Positions 16,296 to 24,274 of a stretch of 64,000 nucleotides of DNA are shown here, in pieces. Under the pieces are notes generated by a model, which ran no database searches, was not told where the DNA came from, and worked only from the letters and a program-made list of their open reading frames with translations. This DNA is from Draconibacterium orientale (GTDB lineage: Bacteria > Bacteroidota > Bacteroidia > Bacteroidales > Prolixibacteraceae), in assembly GCF_000626635.1 (NCBI RefSeq), contig NZ_CP007451.1, forward strand, positions 1,116,001 to 1,180,000. Direction: 5' to 3'. Positions within the stretch are counted from its first letter, which is position 1. Every line of letters begins with the position of its first letter. Position numbers and translations under genes: made by a program.

Positions 16296-16311
16296 TTAAC
16301 CTCGCATTAAC
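16296..16311 (+). promoter_or_regulatory. TTAAC direct repeat upstream of secreted peptide gene 2
   Basis: TTAAC at 16296-16300 and 16307-16311 again have an 11-bp period, with CA before and GCAT after the second copy. Further TTAA units at 16263, 16287 and 16319 may extend the array. The element sits 23 bp upstream of the plus-strand -7 box and between divergent promoters. Confidence 0.5.
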
Positions 16312-16333
16312 GCATAGTTTAATCAGCAAACAA

Positions 16334-16341
16334 TATATTTG
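16334..16341 (+). promoter_or_regulatory. -7 box for secreted peptide gene 2
   Basis: TATATTTG is an exact TAnnTTTG match, 29 bp upstream of the ATG at 16371. It overlaps an in-frame GTG at 16341, which rules out that codon as the start. Confidence 0.65.
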
Positions 16342-16370
16342 TGTCACGATCACAAAAAAACGAAAAAATC

Positions 16371-16685
16371 ATGAAACGAATTCTTATTGTAATCACTCTT
16401 ATTGCCACTTACTGTGTTGCTTTAGCAAGCACAAGTGCAAAGGTTAATACCGTAAAAAAATCGGAAGTTACTGTTGTTGCCGACGATAACCATGGCACTG
16501 TAATCAGTAACGAGGACGAAAAAAAGAAGAAAACAGAAAAGAAAGCCACAACCGCTAAAAAAGCCGACAAAAAGGCGGCAGGTTGCACCGAGGCACAAAA
16601 GAAAAGTTGTGCAGCATCGGGCAAAACCTGTGGTGACGCAAAAGCCACCACTGAGAAAAAAAGTTGTTGTGGTGAAAAGAAGTAA
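16371..16685 (+). CDS. Secreted Lys/Cys-rich small protein, paralog 2
   Basis: This 104-residue protein starts MKRILIVITL. The ten-codon extension to 16341 is excluded by the promoter box. A signal peptide ends about residue 19 (ALAS). The mature chain has a SEVTVVADDN segment, a very Lys-rich linker (EKKATTAKKADKKAAG) and five cysteines in GCTEAQKKSC, SGKTC and SCCGEKK. It is the second member of a paralogous pair with the gene at 13546. It is divergent from the sensor kinase and 109 bp upstream of hydF, separated by a terminator. The function is unknown. A metal-binding or redox role is possible. Confidence 0.8.
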   Translation: MKRILIVITLIATYCVALASTSAKVNTVKKSEVTVVADDNHGTVISNEDEKKKKTEKKATTAKKADKKAAGCTEAQKKSCAASGKTCGDAKATTEKKSCCGEKK

Positions 16686-16708
16686 AATCAACTTCAAATA
16701 AATCAATT

Positions 16709-16734
16709 AAAGGGTGCCTTGGCGCCCTTTTTTT
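16709..16734 (+). terminator. Terminator of secreted peptide gene 2
   Basis: AAAGGGTGCC (16709-16718) pairs with GGCGCCCTTT (16721-16730) with one G-T pair and a TT loop, followed by T to 16734. It separates the peptide gene from hydF, so hydF needs its own promoter between 16735 and 16794. Confidence 0.88.
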
Positions 16735-16794
16735 ATGGCATTAATTGCTGAAATTGGTTTGAATTTGTACTTTCAGTCGCGCAAAACACAATAC

Positions 16795-18024
16795 ATGAGA
16801 GCACCAAAATCGTTTCGTTTACACATTGGAATTTTTGGCCGCAGAAATGCCGGCAAATCAAGCCTGTTAAATGCACTAACACAGCAAGATGTATCCATCG
16901 TTTCGGAGGTTGCCGGAACAACTACCGATCCGGTTGAAAAACCAATGGAACTGCTTCCGTTGGGGCCTGTTCTTTTTATCGACACGGCCGGCATCGACGA
17001 TGTTGGCGCACTTGGCGAAAAACGAATTGCCAAAACACTTGCCGTATTCGACCGAACAGATTTAGGTGTAATTGTATCGAATTTTAACGATTGGGGAGAA
17101 TACGAAGAATCACTGATCGGCGAGTTCAACGAACGGGAAATACCCTTTGTGGTAGTGTTTAACAAGTGCGATCTGTACGAAGAAAATTTTGAAATTATCG
17201 GCGCTCTCGACGGCAAAAAAATAAAGCTGGTGCAGACTTCGGTAACTGAAAATAAGGGTTTACTTGATCTTCGGCAGTTGTTGTTGAACTCAGCCCCTGC
17301 TGATTTTATAAATCGCCCCAGCATTTTGGGCGACCTTGTTGGTGCCGGAGAAGCTGCGGTTTTGGTGGTTCCCATCGATAAGGAAGCGCCAAAGGGCCGA
17401 CTGATTTTGCCGCAGGTGCAAAGCATCCGCGACTTGCTCGACAACGATGCATTTTGTATGGTCGTAAAAGAACGTGAACTGCGCGAAGCCTTATCGCGGT
17501 TTAACAAACCACCCAAACTGGTGGTTACCGATTCGCAGGCCTTTTTAAAAGTGGCTGCCGACACACCACCAGATATTCCGTTAACCTCATTTTCCATTCT
17601 GTTTGCCCGCCACCAGGGCGATCTGAACGAAATGGTACGCGGAGCCATGGCCATCGACAAGCTAAAAACCGGCGACAAAGTTTTAATTGCCGAAGCCTGC
17701 TCGCACCATCCCATTGGCGAAGATATTGGCACCGTAAAAATTCCGCGCTGGTTAACTCAATATGTGGGTGGTAAATTGCAAATCGACAGTACGCGCGGAC
17801 ACGGTTTCCCGCCAAATATTTCGGAGTATAAACTCATCATTCATTGCGGAGCCTGCATGTGGAACCGCCGCGAAATGCTGAGCCGCATAATGAAAGCCAA
17901 ACAAGCCGGAGTTCCGATTACCAATTACGGATTGACCATTGCTTATTCGCTGGGAATTTTTGAGCGTGCTTTAGAACCTTTTCCGGGCGCACTGGACATT
18001 TTTAAAAATGGCATTGGAAATTAG
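16795..18024 (+). CDS. hydF: [FeFe]-hydrogenase maturation GTPase HydF
   Basis: HydF is the scaffold on which the diiron subcluster is assembled before transfer to the hydrogenase. The 409-residue form starts MRAPKSFRLHIG at 16795. The longer frame from 16714 begins inside the preceding terminator. The N-terminal GTPase domain has the P-loop GRRNAGKSS (15-23) and switch/DTAG block FIDTAGIDD, and NKCD. The C-terminal cluster ligands are C302-S-H304 and H350-C351-G-A-C354, the CxH...HCxxC pattern of HydF. It completes the HydE/F/G set in this window, about 5.5 kb from hydG. Confidence 0.96.
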   Translation: MRAPKSFRLHIGIFGRRNAGKSSLLNALTQQDVSIVSEVAGTTTDPVEKPMELLPLGPVLFIDTAGIDDVGALGEKRIAKTLAVFDRTDLGVIVSNFNDWGEYEESLIGEFNEREIPFVVVFNKCDLYEENFEIIGALDGKKIKLVQTSVTENKGLLDLRQLLLNSAPADFINRPSILGDLVGAGEAAVLVVPIDKEAPKGRLILPQVQSIRDLLDNDAFCMVVKERELREALSRFNKPPKLVVTDSQAFLKVAADTPPDIPLTSFSILFARHQGDLNEMVRGAMAIDKLKTGDKVLIAEACSHHPIGEDIGTVKIPRWLTQYVGGKLQIDSTRGHGFPPNISEYKLIIHCGACMWNRREMLSRIMKAKQAGVPITNYGLTIAYSLGIFERALEPFPGALDIFKNGIGN

Positions 18025-18093
18025 CGTTTAAAATTTTTACGGCTTTTTCAAACCCGGAACCGGCCAGAGTTGTTGAAAGAATAAAAGAGAGAA

Positions 18094-18828
18094 ATGAGCC
18101 GGATACTTTTTATATTTTTGATTTTTGCAGGACTGGCCTGCACCGATAAAGAAAATCCTGTAATTATGAATGTAATACCTGAACCGAGTGAATTTAACGA
18201 AAACGACAATCAGGATTCTACCTTTTATTACCTTGCTTTGGGCGATTCGTACACCATTGGCGAAAGCGTAGAGGAAAATGAACGTTTTCCGGTGCAGTTG
18301 GTTACACAATTAAAAGCTGCAGGTTTTGGAATGCAACCTGCAAAAATTGTTGCACGTACCGGTTGGACAACCGATGAATTGGCCGCCGCCATCGAAAATG
18401 AAAATTTAAAAGAATCATACAACCTGGTAACTTTATTAATCGGCGTAAACAACCAATACCGGGGAAGAGGTGCCGATGACTACCGGGGCGAATTCAGGAA
18501 TAATTTGCAAACTGCAATTAAATATGCCGGCAACAAAGCTCAAAATGTTATTGTAATTTCAATACCCGATTACGGCGTAACACCTTTTGGACAAAACCTT
18601 AATCCAGAGAAGATTGCCAAAGAAATAGATGAATACAACGCGATAAATTTCCAGGAAACGCTGCAGGCAAATGCGCGCTATGTGGAAATAACAGCCATTT
18701 CGCGCGAAGCACTTAACGATGAAATGCTGGTAGCTTCCGATGGTCTGCATCCGTCGGGCGAAATGTACCGGCGCTGGGTAGATAAAATTCTTTCTGAAGC
18801 CAAAGAAATACTCGAAAACCAAAAATAA
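18094..18828 (+). CDS. SGNH/GDSL hydrolase lipoprotein
   Basis: This 244-residue lipid-anchored esterase-like protein has a lipobox FAGLAC with Cys16. Block I is ALGDSY with nucleophile Ser52. Block III is IGVNNQYRG (the GxND-like block, with Asn). Block V is DGLHPSG with Asp216 and His219. This matches the SGNH hydrolase fold acting on ester or acetyl groups in the envelope. The substrate is unknown. Its stop is directly followed by the kynU ATG with no spacer, so the two are translationally adjacent. Confidence 0.9.
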   Translation: MSRILFIFLIFAGLACTDKENPVIMNVIPEPSEFNENDNQDSTFYYLALGDSYTIGESVEENERFPVQLVTQLKAAGFGMQPAKIVARTGWTTDELAAAIENENLKESYNLVTLLIGVNNQYRGRGADDYRGEFRNNLQTAIKYAGNKAQNVIVISIPDYGVTPFGQNLNPEKIAKEIDEYNAINFQETLQANARYVEITAISREALNDEMLVASDGLHPSGEMYRRWVDKILSEAKEILENQK

Positions 18829-20109
18829 ATGACAACCGACCAAAACTTTACTTTAGCCGAACAACTTGACAGAGACGATCCGTTGCATAAATTCAGAAGC
18901 CGGTTTTACATCGAATCCGAGAATACGATTTACCTCGATGGCAACTCACTTGGCCGCCTTCCATTAAGAACCAAAGAGTTGCTTTCTGAAGTGATAGAAA
19001 AAGAATGGGGCACCGAACTGATTGAAAGCTGGAACCGACACTGGTATCAAAAAACCACACAGCTTGGCGATAAAATCGCACCAATGATAGGCGCTTCAAA
19101 TGGAGAAGTAATTATTTCGGATAGTACATCAATAAATCTATACAAACTGTCGCACGCGGCTTTGAATTTGCAAAAAGGAAAAACGACAATTGTAAGCGAT
19201 GCACTTAATTTCCCAACCGACCTATATATTTTGCAAGGCCTGTTAAAAGAGTTTGGCCCGGAGTACAAGCTTAATTTGGCGCAAACAAACGACGGTATTT
19301 CAATTGAAACGGAAGAGCTAAAATCGAAGATTACAGAAAATACGGCTTTGGTCGTGTTATCATTGGTGGCATTTAAAAGTGCTTTTATGTATCAGTTGGA
19401 GGAAATAACGGAATACGCTCACAAAATGGGAGCGCTTGTTCTTTGGGATCTGAGTCATGCTGCCGGTGCCGTTGAAATTGAGCTGAACAAAAGCAATGCC
19501 GACCTGGCTGTGGGTTGCACCTACAAATACATGAATGGAGGTCCGGGTTCGCCGGCTTTTTTATACGTTCGGAAAGATTTACAGGATAAATTGTCATCAC
19601 CAATTCAGGGCTGGTTTGGCGATGCTTTACCTTTTGAATTCGATTTAAACTACCGGCCGGCACAAGGAATTCGCAGATTCCTCGCAGGAACACCTCCGGT
19701 ACTGAACCTTATGGCCATTGAACCCGGAATTGAAATGATCAACGAAGCCGGGATGGCAACCATTCATCAAAAAAGTATCCGTCTTTCCGAATTCTTTCAT
19801 TCCATGGTAGCGTCACAATTAAAGAATTATGGTTTTGAGGCTGGCTCTCCAACAGAGCCCGAAAAAAGAGGATCGCACATTTCGTTAAAACACGTTGAAG
19901 CTTACCGAATTTGCCAGGCATTGATTCAGCCCAAAACATCAACAATAAAAATCATTCCTGATTTTCGCGAACCTGACAATATTCGTTTTGGCTTTACACC
20001 GTTGTACACCACTTACAAAGAAGTTTGGCAAACAGTACACCGGCTTCGGGAAATAATTGAGAACAAAGAATACGAACAATTTTCAACGCAAAGATCAGAC
20101 GTTACCTAG
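18829..20109 (+). CDS. kynU: Kynureninase
   Basis: This PLP enzyme cleaves kynurenine or 3-hydroxykynurenine to anthranilate or 3-hydroxyanthranilate plus alanine in tryptophan degradation. The 426-residue length is normal. Blocks visible are YLDGNSLGRLP (35-45), ALVLWDLSHAAGAVE (202-216, Asp and His near the cofactor) and the PLP lysine K233 in GCTYKYMNGGPGSP. The C-terminus has IRFGFTPLY. No other kynurenine-pathway gene is in the window. The stop codon overlaps the stop of the convergent gene at 20106 within one CTAG. Confidence 0.95.
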   Translation: MTTDQNFTLAEQLDRDDPLHKFRSRFYIESENTIYLDGNSLGRLPLRTKELLSEVIEKEWGTELIESWNRHWYQKTTQLGDKIAPMIGASNGEVIISDSTSINLYKLSHAALNLQKGKTTIVSDALNFPTDLYILQGLLKEFGPEYKLNLAQTNDGISIETEELKSKITENTALVVLSLVAFKSAFMYQLEEITEYAHKMGALVLWDLSHAAGAVEIELNKSNADLAVGCTYKYMNGGPGSPAFLYVRKDLQDKLSSPIQGWFGDALPFEFDLNYRPAQGIRRFLAGTPPVLNLMAIEPGIEMINEAGMATIHQKSIRLSEFFHSMVASQLKNYGFEAGSPTEPEKRGSHISLKHVEAYRICQALIQPKTSTIKIIPDFREPDNIRFGFTPLYTTYKEVWQTVHRLREIIENKEYEQFSTQRSDVT

Positions 20110-20534
20110 GATTTTTGTTTTGATGCGTGGAAGAAACCAAAAAACTCGATCTTGCCCAAGGCATCCTTTTTTAGCAATTTCAGATTTCCTTTCTCAAAGG
20201 CAAACTGAAACTCGATATTGTTTCTGAAATCCTTCGGGTTGATTAAAGTGATAAAGTTTCGGGCAACGCTCCATTTCCCTTGCGTTGTTTCCTCCAGCAG
20301 TTTTACCGGTGCATTGCCGGCCACTGTAAATTCATGATTCTCGAGAAACGACAACACAAACAACACTTTGTCTTTTTTCAGCGCATCTTCATCAAAATGT
20401 AACAGCTCTTCCCCCTCATCCTCATAATACTCAAACAAATGCCACGTGCCCGGAATAAGTTTCTTTTTACTGCCAAACACTTCGGGCGATTTTAGCCACT
20501 CGATAAATATTGAAAAAATCGATTTTAATTTCAT
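20106..20534 (-). CDS. Hypothetical protein (142 aa)
   Basis: The family is not recognised. The protein starts MKLKSIFSIFIEWLKSPEVF and is mixed alpha/beta with a lipocalin-like pattern: GTWHLFEYYED, then repeated short strands (HEFTVAGN, GKWSVARNFITLI, FQFAFEKGNLKLL). There is no signal peptide. It resembles small Bacteroidota proteins with a lipocalin-like fold, but this is a guess from pattern only. It converges on kynU and shares the CTAG at 20106-20109, where each strand reads its TAG stop. Confidence 0.75.
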   Translation of the reverse strand: MKLKSIFSIFIEWLKSPEVFGSKKKLIPGTWHLFEYYEDEGEELLHFDEDALKKDKVLFVLSFLENHEFTVAGNAPVKLLEETTQGKWSVARNFITLINPKDFRNNIEFQFAFEKGNLKLLKKDALGKIEFFGFFHASKQKS

Positions 20535-20710
20535 AACGAGCCTGTTACGTTTGGTAAGACCCCAACCCGGGAAAAAAGTTTAATGCTACAAATAATTTTA
20601 ATCCGAAGCTCTGATCTGAAGAATACAAGTAGTGTTTCAAACGCAACAATAATCGGCTTCCAACGTATTTTGAGGTATGTAAAAAACCGCTAATTCATAC
20701 CTTAATTCAA

Positions 20711-20788
20711 ATGGATCATGATTTTATTCAAAAGCTCACCCAAATCGTTCAGGACAACCTGGGGAACGAGCATTTTGGCCCTGAGTAA
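20711..20788 (+). other. Upstream 25 codons of the AraC/TPR regulator, ended by in-frame TAA
   Basis: ATG at 20711 opens MDHDFIQKLTQIVQDNL and then NEHFGPE, ending in TAA at 20786-20788. It is in frame with the regulator that continues directly at 20789. The 25 residues look like the usual N-terminus of this family, so the TAA appears to replace a sense codon. It is either a recent nonsense mutation or a leader peptide with immediate reinitiation. Confidence 0.7.
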
Positions 20789-22753
20789 TTGGCTGAAATC
20801 ATTGGAAAAAGTCACTCCACCCTTCACCGACGGGTTAAAGAATATTCAGGGCAATCCACTAGTCAGTTTATACGGGCAATACGATTGAATACTGCCAAAG
20901 AACTACTTTTAAACGAAGATGATACAATTGCCGAAATTTCATACAAGGTTGGTTTTGGGAGCCCCGCCTATTTCAATAAATGTTTTCATGATGAATTTGG
21001 AATGCCTCCCGGAGAGTTTAAAAAGAAATTCAGGTCGGAAAAAACAAGGAACCGGTACTATCGTCTTATTTACCTTCTGCCTGCTTTGCTGCTTCTCCTT
21101 TTTTTTCTAATTCCCAACCACCGTTTTTCGTTATTTGCCAACAAAAGCACCACCGAAAAAACGATTGCCGTATTGCCTTTTTACTACGTAGGAGCGGAAA
21201 AAGACAAGGAACACCTCGCCTATGTAATGATGCTTGAAATTACAAGCAAACTCTCGATGGTGGAGAACCTGGTAGTACTTTCAATCCCGTCGGTTACTAC
21301 TGACAATAAAAAAACTGACAGCCATATGGCGAAAAAACTGGGCGCAAATTATCTACTCGAAGGCAACCTGCATACTGAAGACAATAAAATGAAACTGATT
21401 GTTAACCGAACCAATACAAAAAGCGGAGAAATTGAATGGTCGGACACCTTTAACTCCGGCCTTGAGAACATTCTGCAAATGGAAAGCAATATTTCTCAGG
21501 CAGTAGCTCAGCAGCTAAACGCTTTTATTACGCCTGGTGAAAAAGCGCGTATGCAAAAGGTACCTACTCTTAGTTCTGAAGCCAACGATTTTTACCAAAT
21601 GGGGCGGGCTGCACATATGGAATACTGGAAAAACAACACCGATCTTGAATCGCTAAACAAGGCCGAAGATTATTATCAAAAAGCACTAAACAACGACTCT
21701 GCTTTTGCGCAGGCCTATGTTGGATTGGCCCAAATTGCTTACGATAAAACCACGTGGTCCGACATTTTTAAAAACACTTATCTCGACACTGTTTTAAGTC
21801 TCGCGAACCAAGCTTTGTCGTTCGACAATACGTTATCGGATGCCTATACACTACGAGGCGATTATTACCGCGCTCGCTTTTCGGATAAAGCGGTTGTGCA
21901 ATACGAAAAGGCTTTGCACTTTAATCCAAATAACTGGCAGGCTTACTATGGCTTAGGCAACTTCTATATATTGAAAAACAGCATCAAATCGGCGCAGAAT
22001 ATTCTTGAAGCAACAAAACGACGCAGAGGACCGGAATACCCCATAATGCTCGACAACCTGGCTTTTATATTTATTCTGAACGGATTATTCGACGAGGGAC
22101 AAGAACTAATTAACCGAAAACTATCGTGGGACACCGACTCGCTGTACTATTACCGGCGATTAGCGCTCATTGAAGAATATAAAGAGCATTTTGAAAAAGC
22201 CGCCGGGTATGCCCTAAAAGCCCGGGCAATCGATTCAACAAACTTAAATACAAATAGCCTGTTGGCTTTCAATTATGTTTTACTGAAAGAGTATAAGAAA
22301 GCCACCTATTATAACGAACGAATTGTACAAATCTCCAACAATATCAATTTTAAGCTGAACAACGAACACCATCGGATAGGCTATGTTTACCTGGTAAATG
22401 GCGATAAGCAAAACGCAACAAAATACTTTCACCGGCAAATTGATGCCAGCCAAAAGTTAATTGCAATGGGCAATGCCGAAGAAGCGCTTTACGACCTGGC
22501 CGCAACTTACGCCATTTTAAACGAAAATGATAAAGCCTTCGAAAACCTGAAAAAAGTACAACAACAAAATACCAACCTATGGTTTATCTATTTCTACATG
22601 AAAAATGACCCGCTATTAAATACTATTCGTAATGAACCTGCGTTTCAGGAAATTTTAAACCGGGTAAAAACCAAAGCCGAAACAGAACGTGACAAACTTA
22701 AAACCTGGGCCGACCAACAAGAATTATTTCGCCCGCCATTAGCTGACGCATAA
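20789..22753 (+). CDS. AraC-type HTH / TM / TolB-N-like / TPR regulator, early stop upstream
   Basis: The open frame of 654 residues begins at TTG 20789 (MAEIIGKSHS). An AraC-family HTH pair spans about 1-82 (STLHRRVKEYSGQSTSQFIR, IAEISYKVGFGSPAYFNKCF). TM segment is 92-109. A TolB-N/FlgO-like periplasmic domain follows (EKTIAVLPFYYVG, LGANYLLEGNL), then several TPR-like repeats to the C-terminus. This is a membrane-bound one-component regulator layout. The natural start is probably ATG 20711, but TAA at 20786 interrupts it, so the N-terminal 26 codons are lost or the gene is decaying. The remaining frame has no other defect. The lipoprotein gene downstream may be a target. Confidence 0.8.
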   Translation: MAEIIGKSHSTLHRRVKEYSGQSTSQFIRAIRLNTAKELLLNEDDTIAEISYKVGFGSPAYFNKCFHDEFGMPPGEFKKKFRSEKTRNRYYRLIYLLPALLLLLFFLIPNHRFSLFANKSTTEKTIAVLPFYYVGAEKDKEHLAYVMMLEITSKLSMVENLVVLSIPSVTTDNKKTDSHMAKKLGANYLLEGNLHTEDNKMKLIVNRTNTKSGEIEWSDTFNSGLENILQMESNISQAVAQQLNAFITPGEKARMQKVPTLSSEANDFYQMGRAAHMEYWKNNTDLESLNKAEDYYQKALNNDSAFAQAYVGLAQIAYDKTTWSDIFKNTYLDTVLSLANQALSFDNTLSDAYTLRGDYYRARFSDKAVVQYEKALHFNPNNWQAYYGLGNFYILKNSIKSAQNILEATKRRRGPEYPIMLDNLAFIFILNGLFDEGQELINRKLSWDTDSLYYYRRLALIEEYKEHFEKAAGYALKARAIDSTNLNTNSLLAFNYVLLKEYKKATYYNERIVQISNNINFKLNNEHHRIGYVYLVNGDKQNATKYFHRQIDASQKLIAMGNAEEALYDLAATYAILNENDKAFENLKKVQQQNTNLWFIYFYMKNDPLLNTIRNEPAFQEILNRVKTKAETERDKLKTWADQQELFRPPLADA

Positions 22754-22858
22754 TCGAAACTTTTGAACTATACATCCAACCTTCCCATATATAGTTGCTA
22801 TGCCTTGCAACCTTAAATTTCAGAATTTGTAGCCACTATTAACTTTAAAAATTTCACC

Positions 22859-23416
22859 ATGAAACGCATCATCTTTTTATTGATCGGAATATTCATCGTG
22901 GCTACTGCTTGCCAGGATGATTTTGTAGAAACAGACGACAATCTTAAAAGTGCCAAATTCGGAAAAACCCAAACGTTTCAAATTAAAGGTTGGGCGGAGG
23001 TTATACCTGACTGGGACTCTGGGATGTTCACATGTACCCCGGAAGAATATGAAATTGCATTTTGTACCAGAGGCTGGGTAACCGGACATGAAAACATTTT
23101 AGGAACAGTTGTACAGGAAGAAAGCACTTACGAAAAAGTTTCGTGCGATGTAACAATGACATCAGAAGGACCTGTGGCGCATAATGTTGTTAGCGCAGAT
23201 GTTCTCAGAACAAATGGAAACAGAACCTACGTAATTTGCCATATGTATATTAATGTTGCCACCGGCGATATTTGGGGACACAACGAACTTGTTGGTGGAA
23301 CAGGCCGGTTTGAAGGAATCACCGGTAGCACACAAATTCTGCAGGCAAGTATGGTTCCTGAAACCGGAGGCATTAGTTGGATTGAAGAAGGCGAAATCAC
23401 CCTGGTTCTTAAATAA
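22859..23416 (+). CDS. Predicted lipoprotein (185 aa)
   Basis: A lipoprotein signal ends FIVATAC with Cys18. The mature part is beta-rich and contains GGTGRFEGITGSTQ, a pattern seen in dirigent/allene-oxide-cyclase-like barrels. It has several Cys (FTCTP, AFCTRG, VSCDV, VICHM) that could form disulfides. No specific family was recognised. It lies 105 bp after the AraC/TPR regulator on the same strand and has its own terminator. Surface exposure is possible. Confidence 0.75.
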   Translation: MKRIIFLLIGIFIVATACQDDFVETDDNLKSAKFGKTQTFQIKGWAEVIPDWDSGMFTCTPEEYEIAFCTRGWVTGHENILGTVVQEESTYEKVSCDVTMTSEGPVAHNVVSADVLRTNGNRTYVICHMYINVATGDIWGHNELVGGTGRFEGITGSTQILQASMVPETGGISWIEEGEITLVLK

Positions 23417-23442
23417 GAAATATACGAACATGGTTATGCTTG

Positions 23443-23476
23443 AACCACCTCTTGTTTGCGGGGTGGTTTTCTTTTT
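23443..23476 (+). terminator. Terminator after the lipoprotein gene
   Basis: AACCACC (23443-23449) pairs with GGTGGTT (23462-23468), followed by TTCTTTTT. It is 26 bp after the stop. The spacer 23477-23775 shows no gene and nothing recognisable. Confidence 0.7.
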
Positions 23477-23775
23477 CCGCAAAAAAGAAAAAGGGCAGCC
23501 CAACGACCACCCCCCACATTCGTAATGTATAATGATAAAAAATAAGGGTACAACAAGTTTAAGAATTCAAAACAGGAATGTTCATTTTTTAATTCGCTAC
23601 TTATCAACACTTTCCCGTGAATAGCGGTCCAATCCATCGTTCTGTTGCGCCAATTTTCTGTAATTTGAAAGTCCTTATCCCTGTTATTAACATATTAAAC
23701 TTTGGGTGCAAAACTTGTTTTATGTGGCACTTATGCCCTGCTTAACTACTATTAATCAGCAAAAAACACCAAATC

Positions 23776-23807
23776 TTTGTCAATCAGAAATCTTTTAATT
23801 ACTTTTG
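23776..23807 (+). promoter_or_regulatory. Strong Bacteroidota promoter for rpsO
   Basis: TTTG at 23776-23779 (-33) and TACTTTTG at 23800-23807 (-7, exact TAnnTTTG) are 20 bases apart, the expected spacing. Transcription would start near 23814, giving a leader of about 70 nt before the rpsO ATG. S15 autoregulation through this leader is possible by analogy; no structure was modelled. Confidence 0.8.
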
Positions 23808-23886
23808 CGGCCAATTAATTTTATGCCGTTTCTATTGAAAGCGATGTTGCGGCGTAAACATTGTATAACAAATAGTTCTTTAAAAA

Positions 23887-24156
23887 ATGTATTTAACATC
23901 AGAAAAAAAACAAGAGCTTTTCGCCAAACATGGCCAATCAGCTCAAGACACAGGTAGTGCAGAAGGTCAAATTGCTTTGTTCTCGTTAAGAATTAACCAC
24001 TTAACTGAACACCTGAAAAAAAACAAGAAAGACCACAGCACTCGTCGTGCATTGATTAAATTAGTAGGTAAGCGTCGTAGCTTACTCGATTACCTCATCA
24101 AAAAAGATATCGAACGTTACCGCTCGATCATCAAAGAGTTGAACTTACGTAAGTAA
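23887..24156 (+). CDS. rpsO: Small ribosomal subunit protein S15
   Basis: This 89-residue ribosomal protein binds 16S rRNA in the central domain. Conserved blocks are DTGSAEGQIALFSLRINHLTEHLKKNKKDHSTRRAL and VGKRRSLLDYLIKKDIERYRSIIKELNLRK, matching bacterial S15 over the full length. It is followed by a terminator and then pnp, the common rpsO-pnp order. Confidence 0.98.
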   Translation: MYLTSEKKQELFAKHGQSAQDTGSAEGQIALFSLRINHLTEHLKKNKKDHSTRRALIKLVGKRRSLLDYLIKKDIERYRSIIKELNLRK

Positions 24157-24164
24157 ATTATATT

Positions 24165-24198
24165 GAAAGGCAATGCATTGGTATTGCCTTTCTTTTTT
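24165..24198 (+). terminator. Terminator between rpsO and pnp
   Basis: GAAAGGCAAT (24165-24174) pairs exactly with ATTGCCTTTC (24183-24192), followed by T to 24198. Partial read-through would let pnp be expressed from the rpsO promoter. Confidence 0.9.
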
Positions 24199-24274
24199 GT
24201 AAATTGCAAAACCTCACCACCCATTGTAATTAACAAAGGCCGCATACAGGCCGCAAAAATTATTGATTTAAATT

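Noticed and set aside
16714-16794. 27-codon N-terminal extension of HydF
   Set aside because: It begins inside the terminator of the preceding gene, and homology starts at MRAPKSFRLH (16795).
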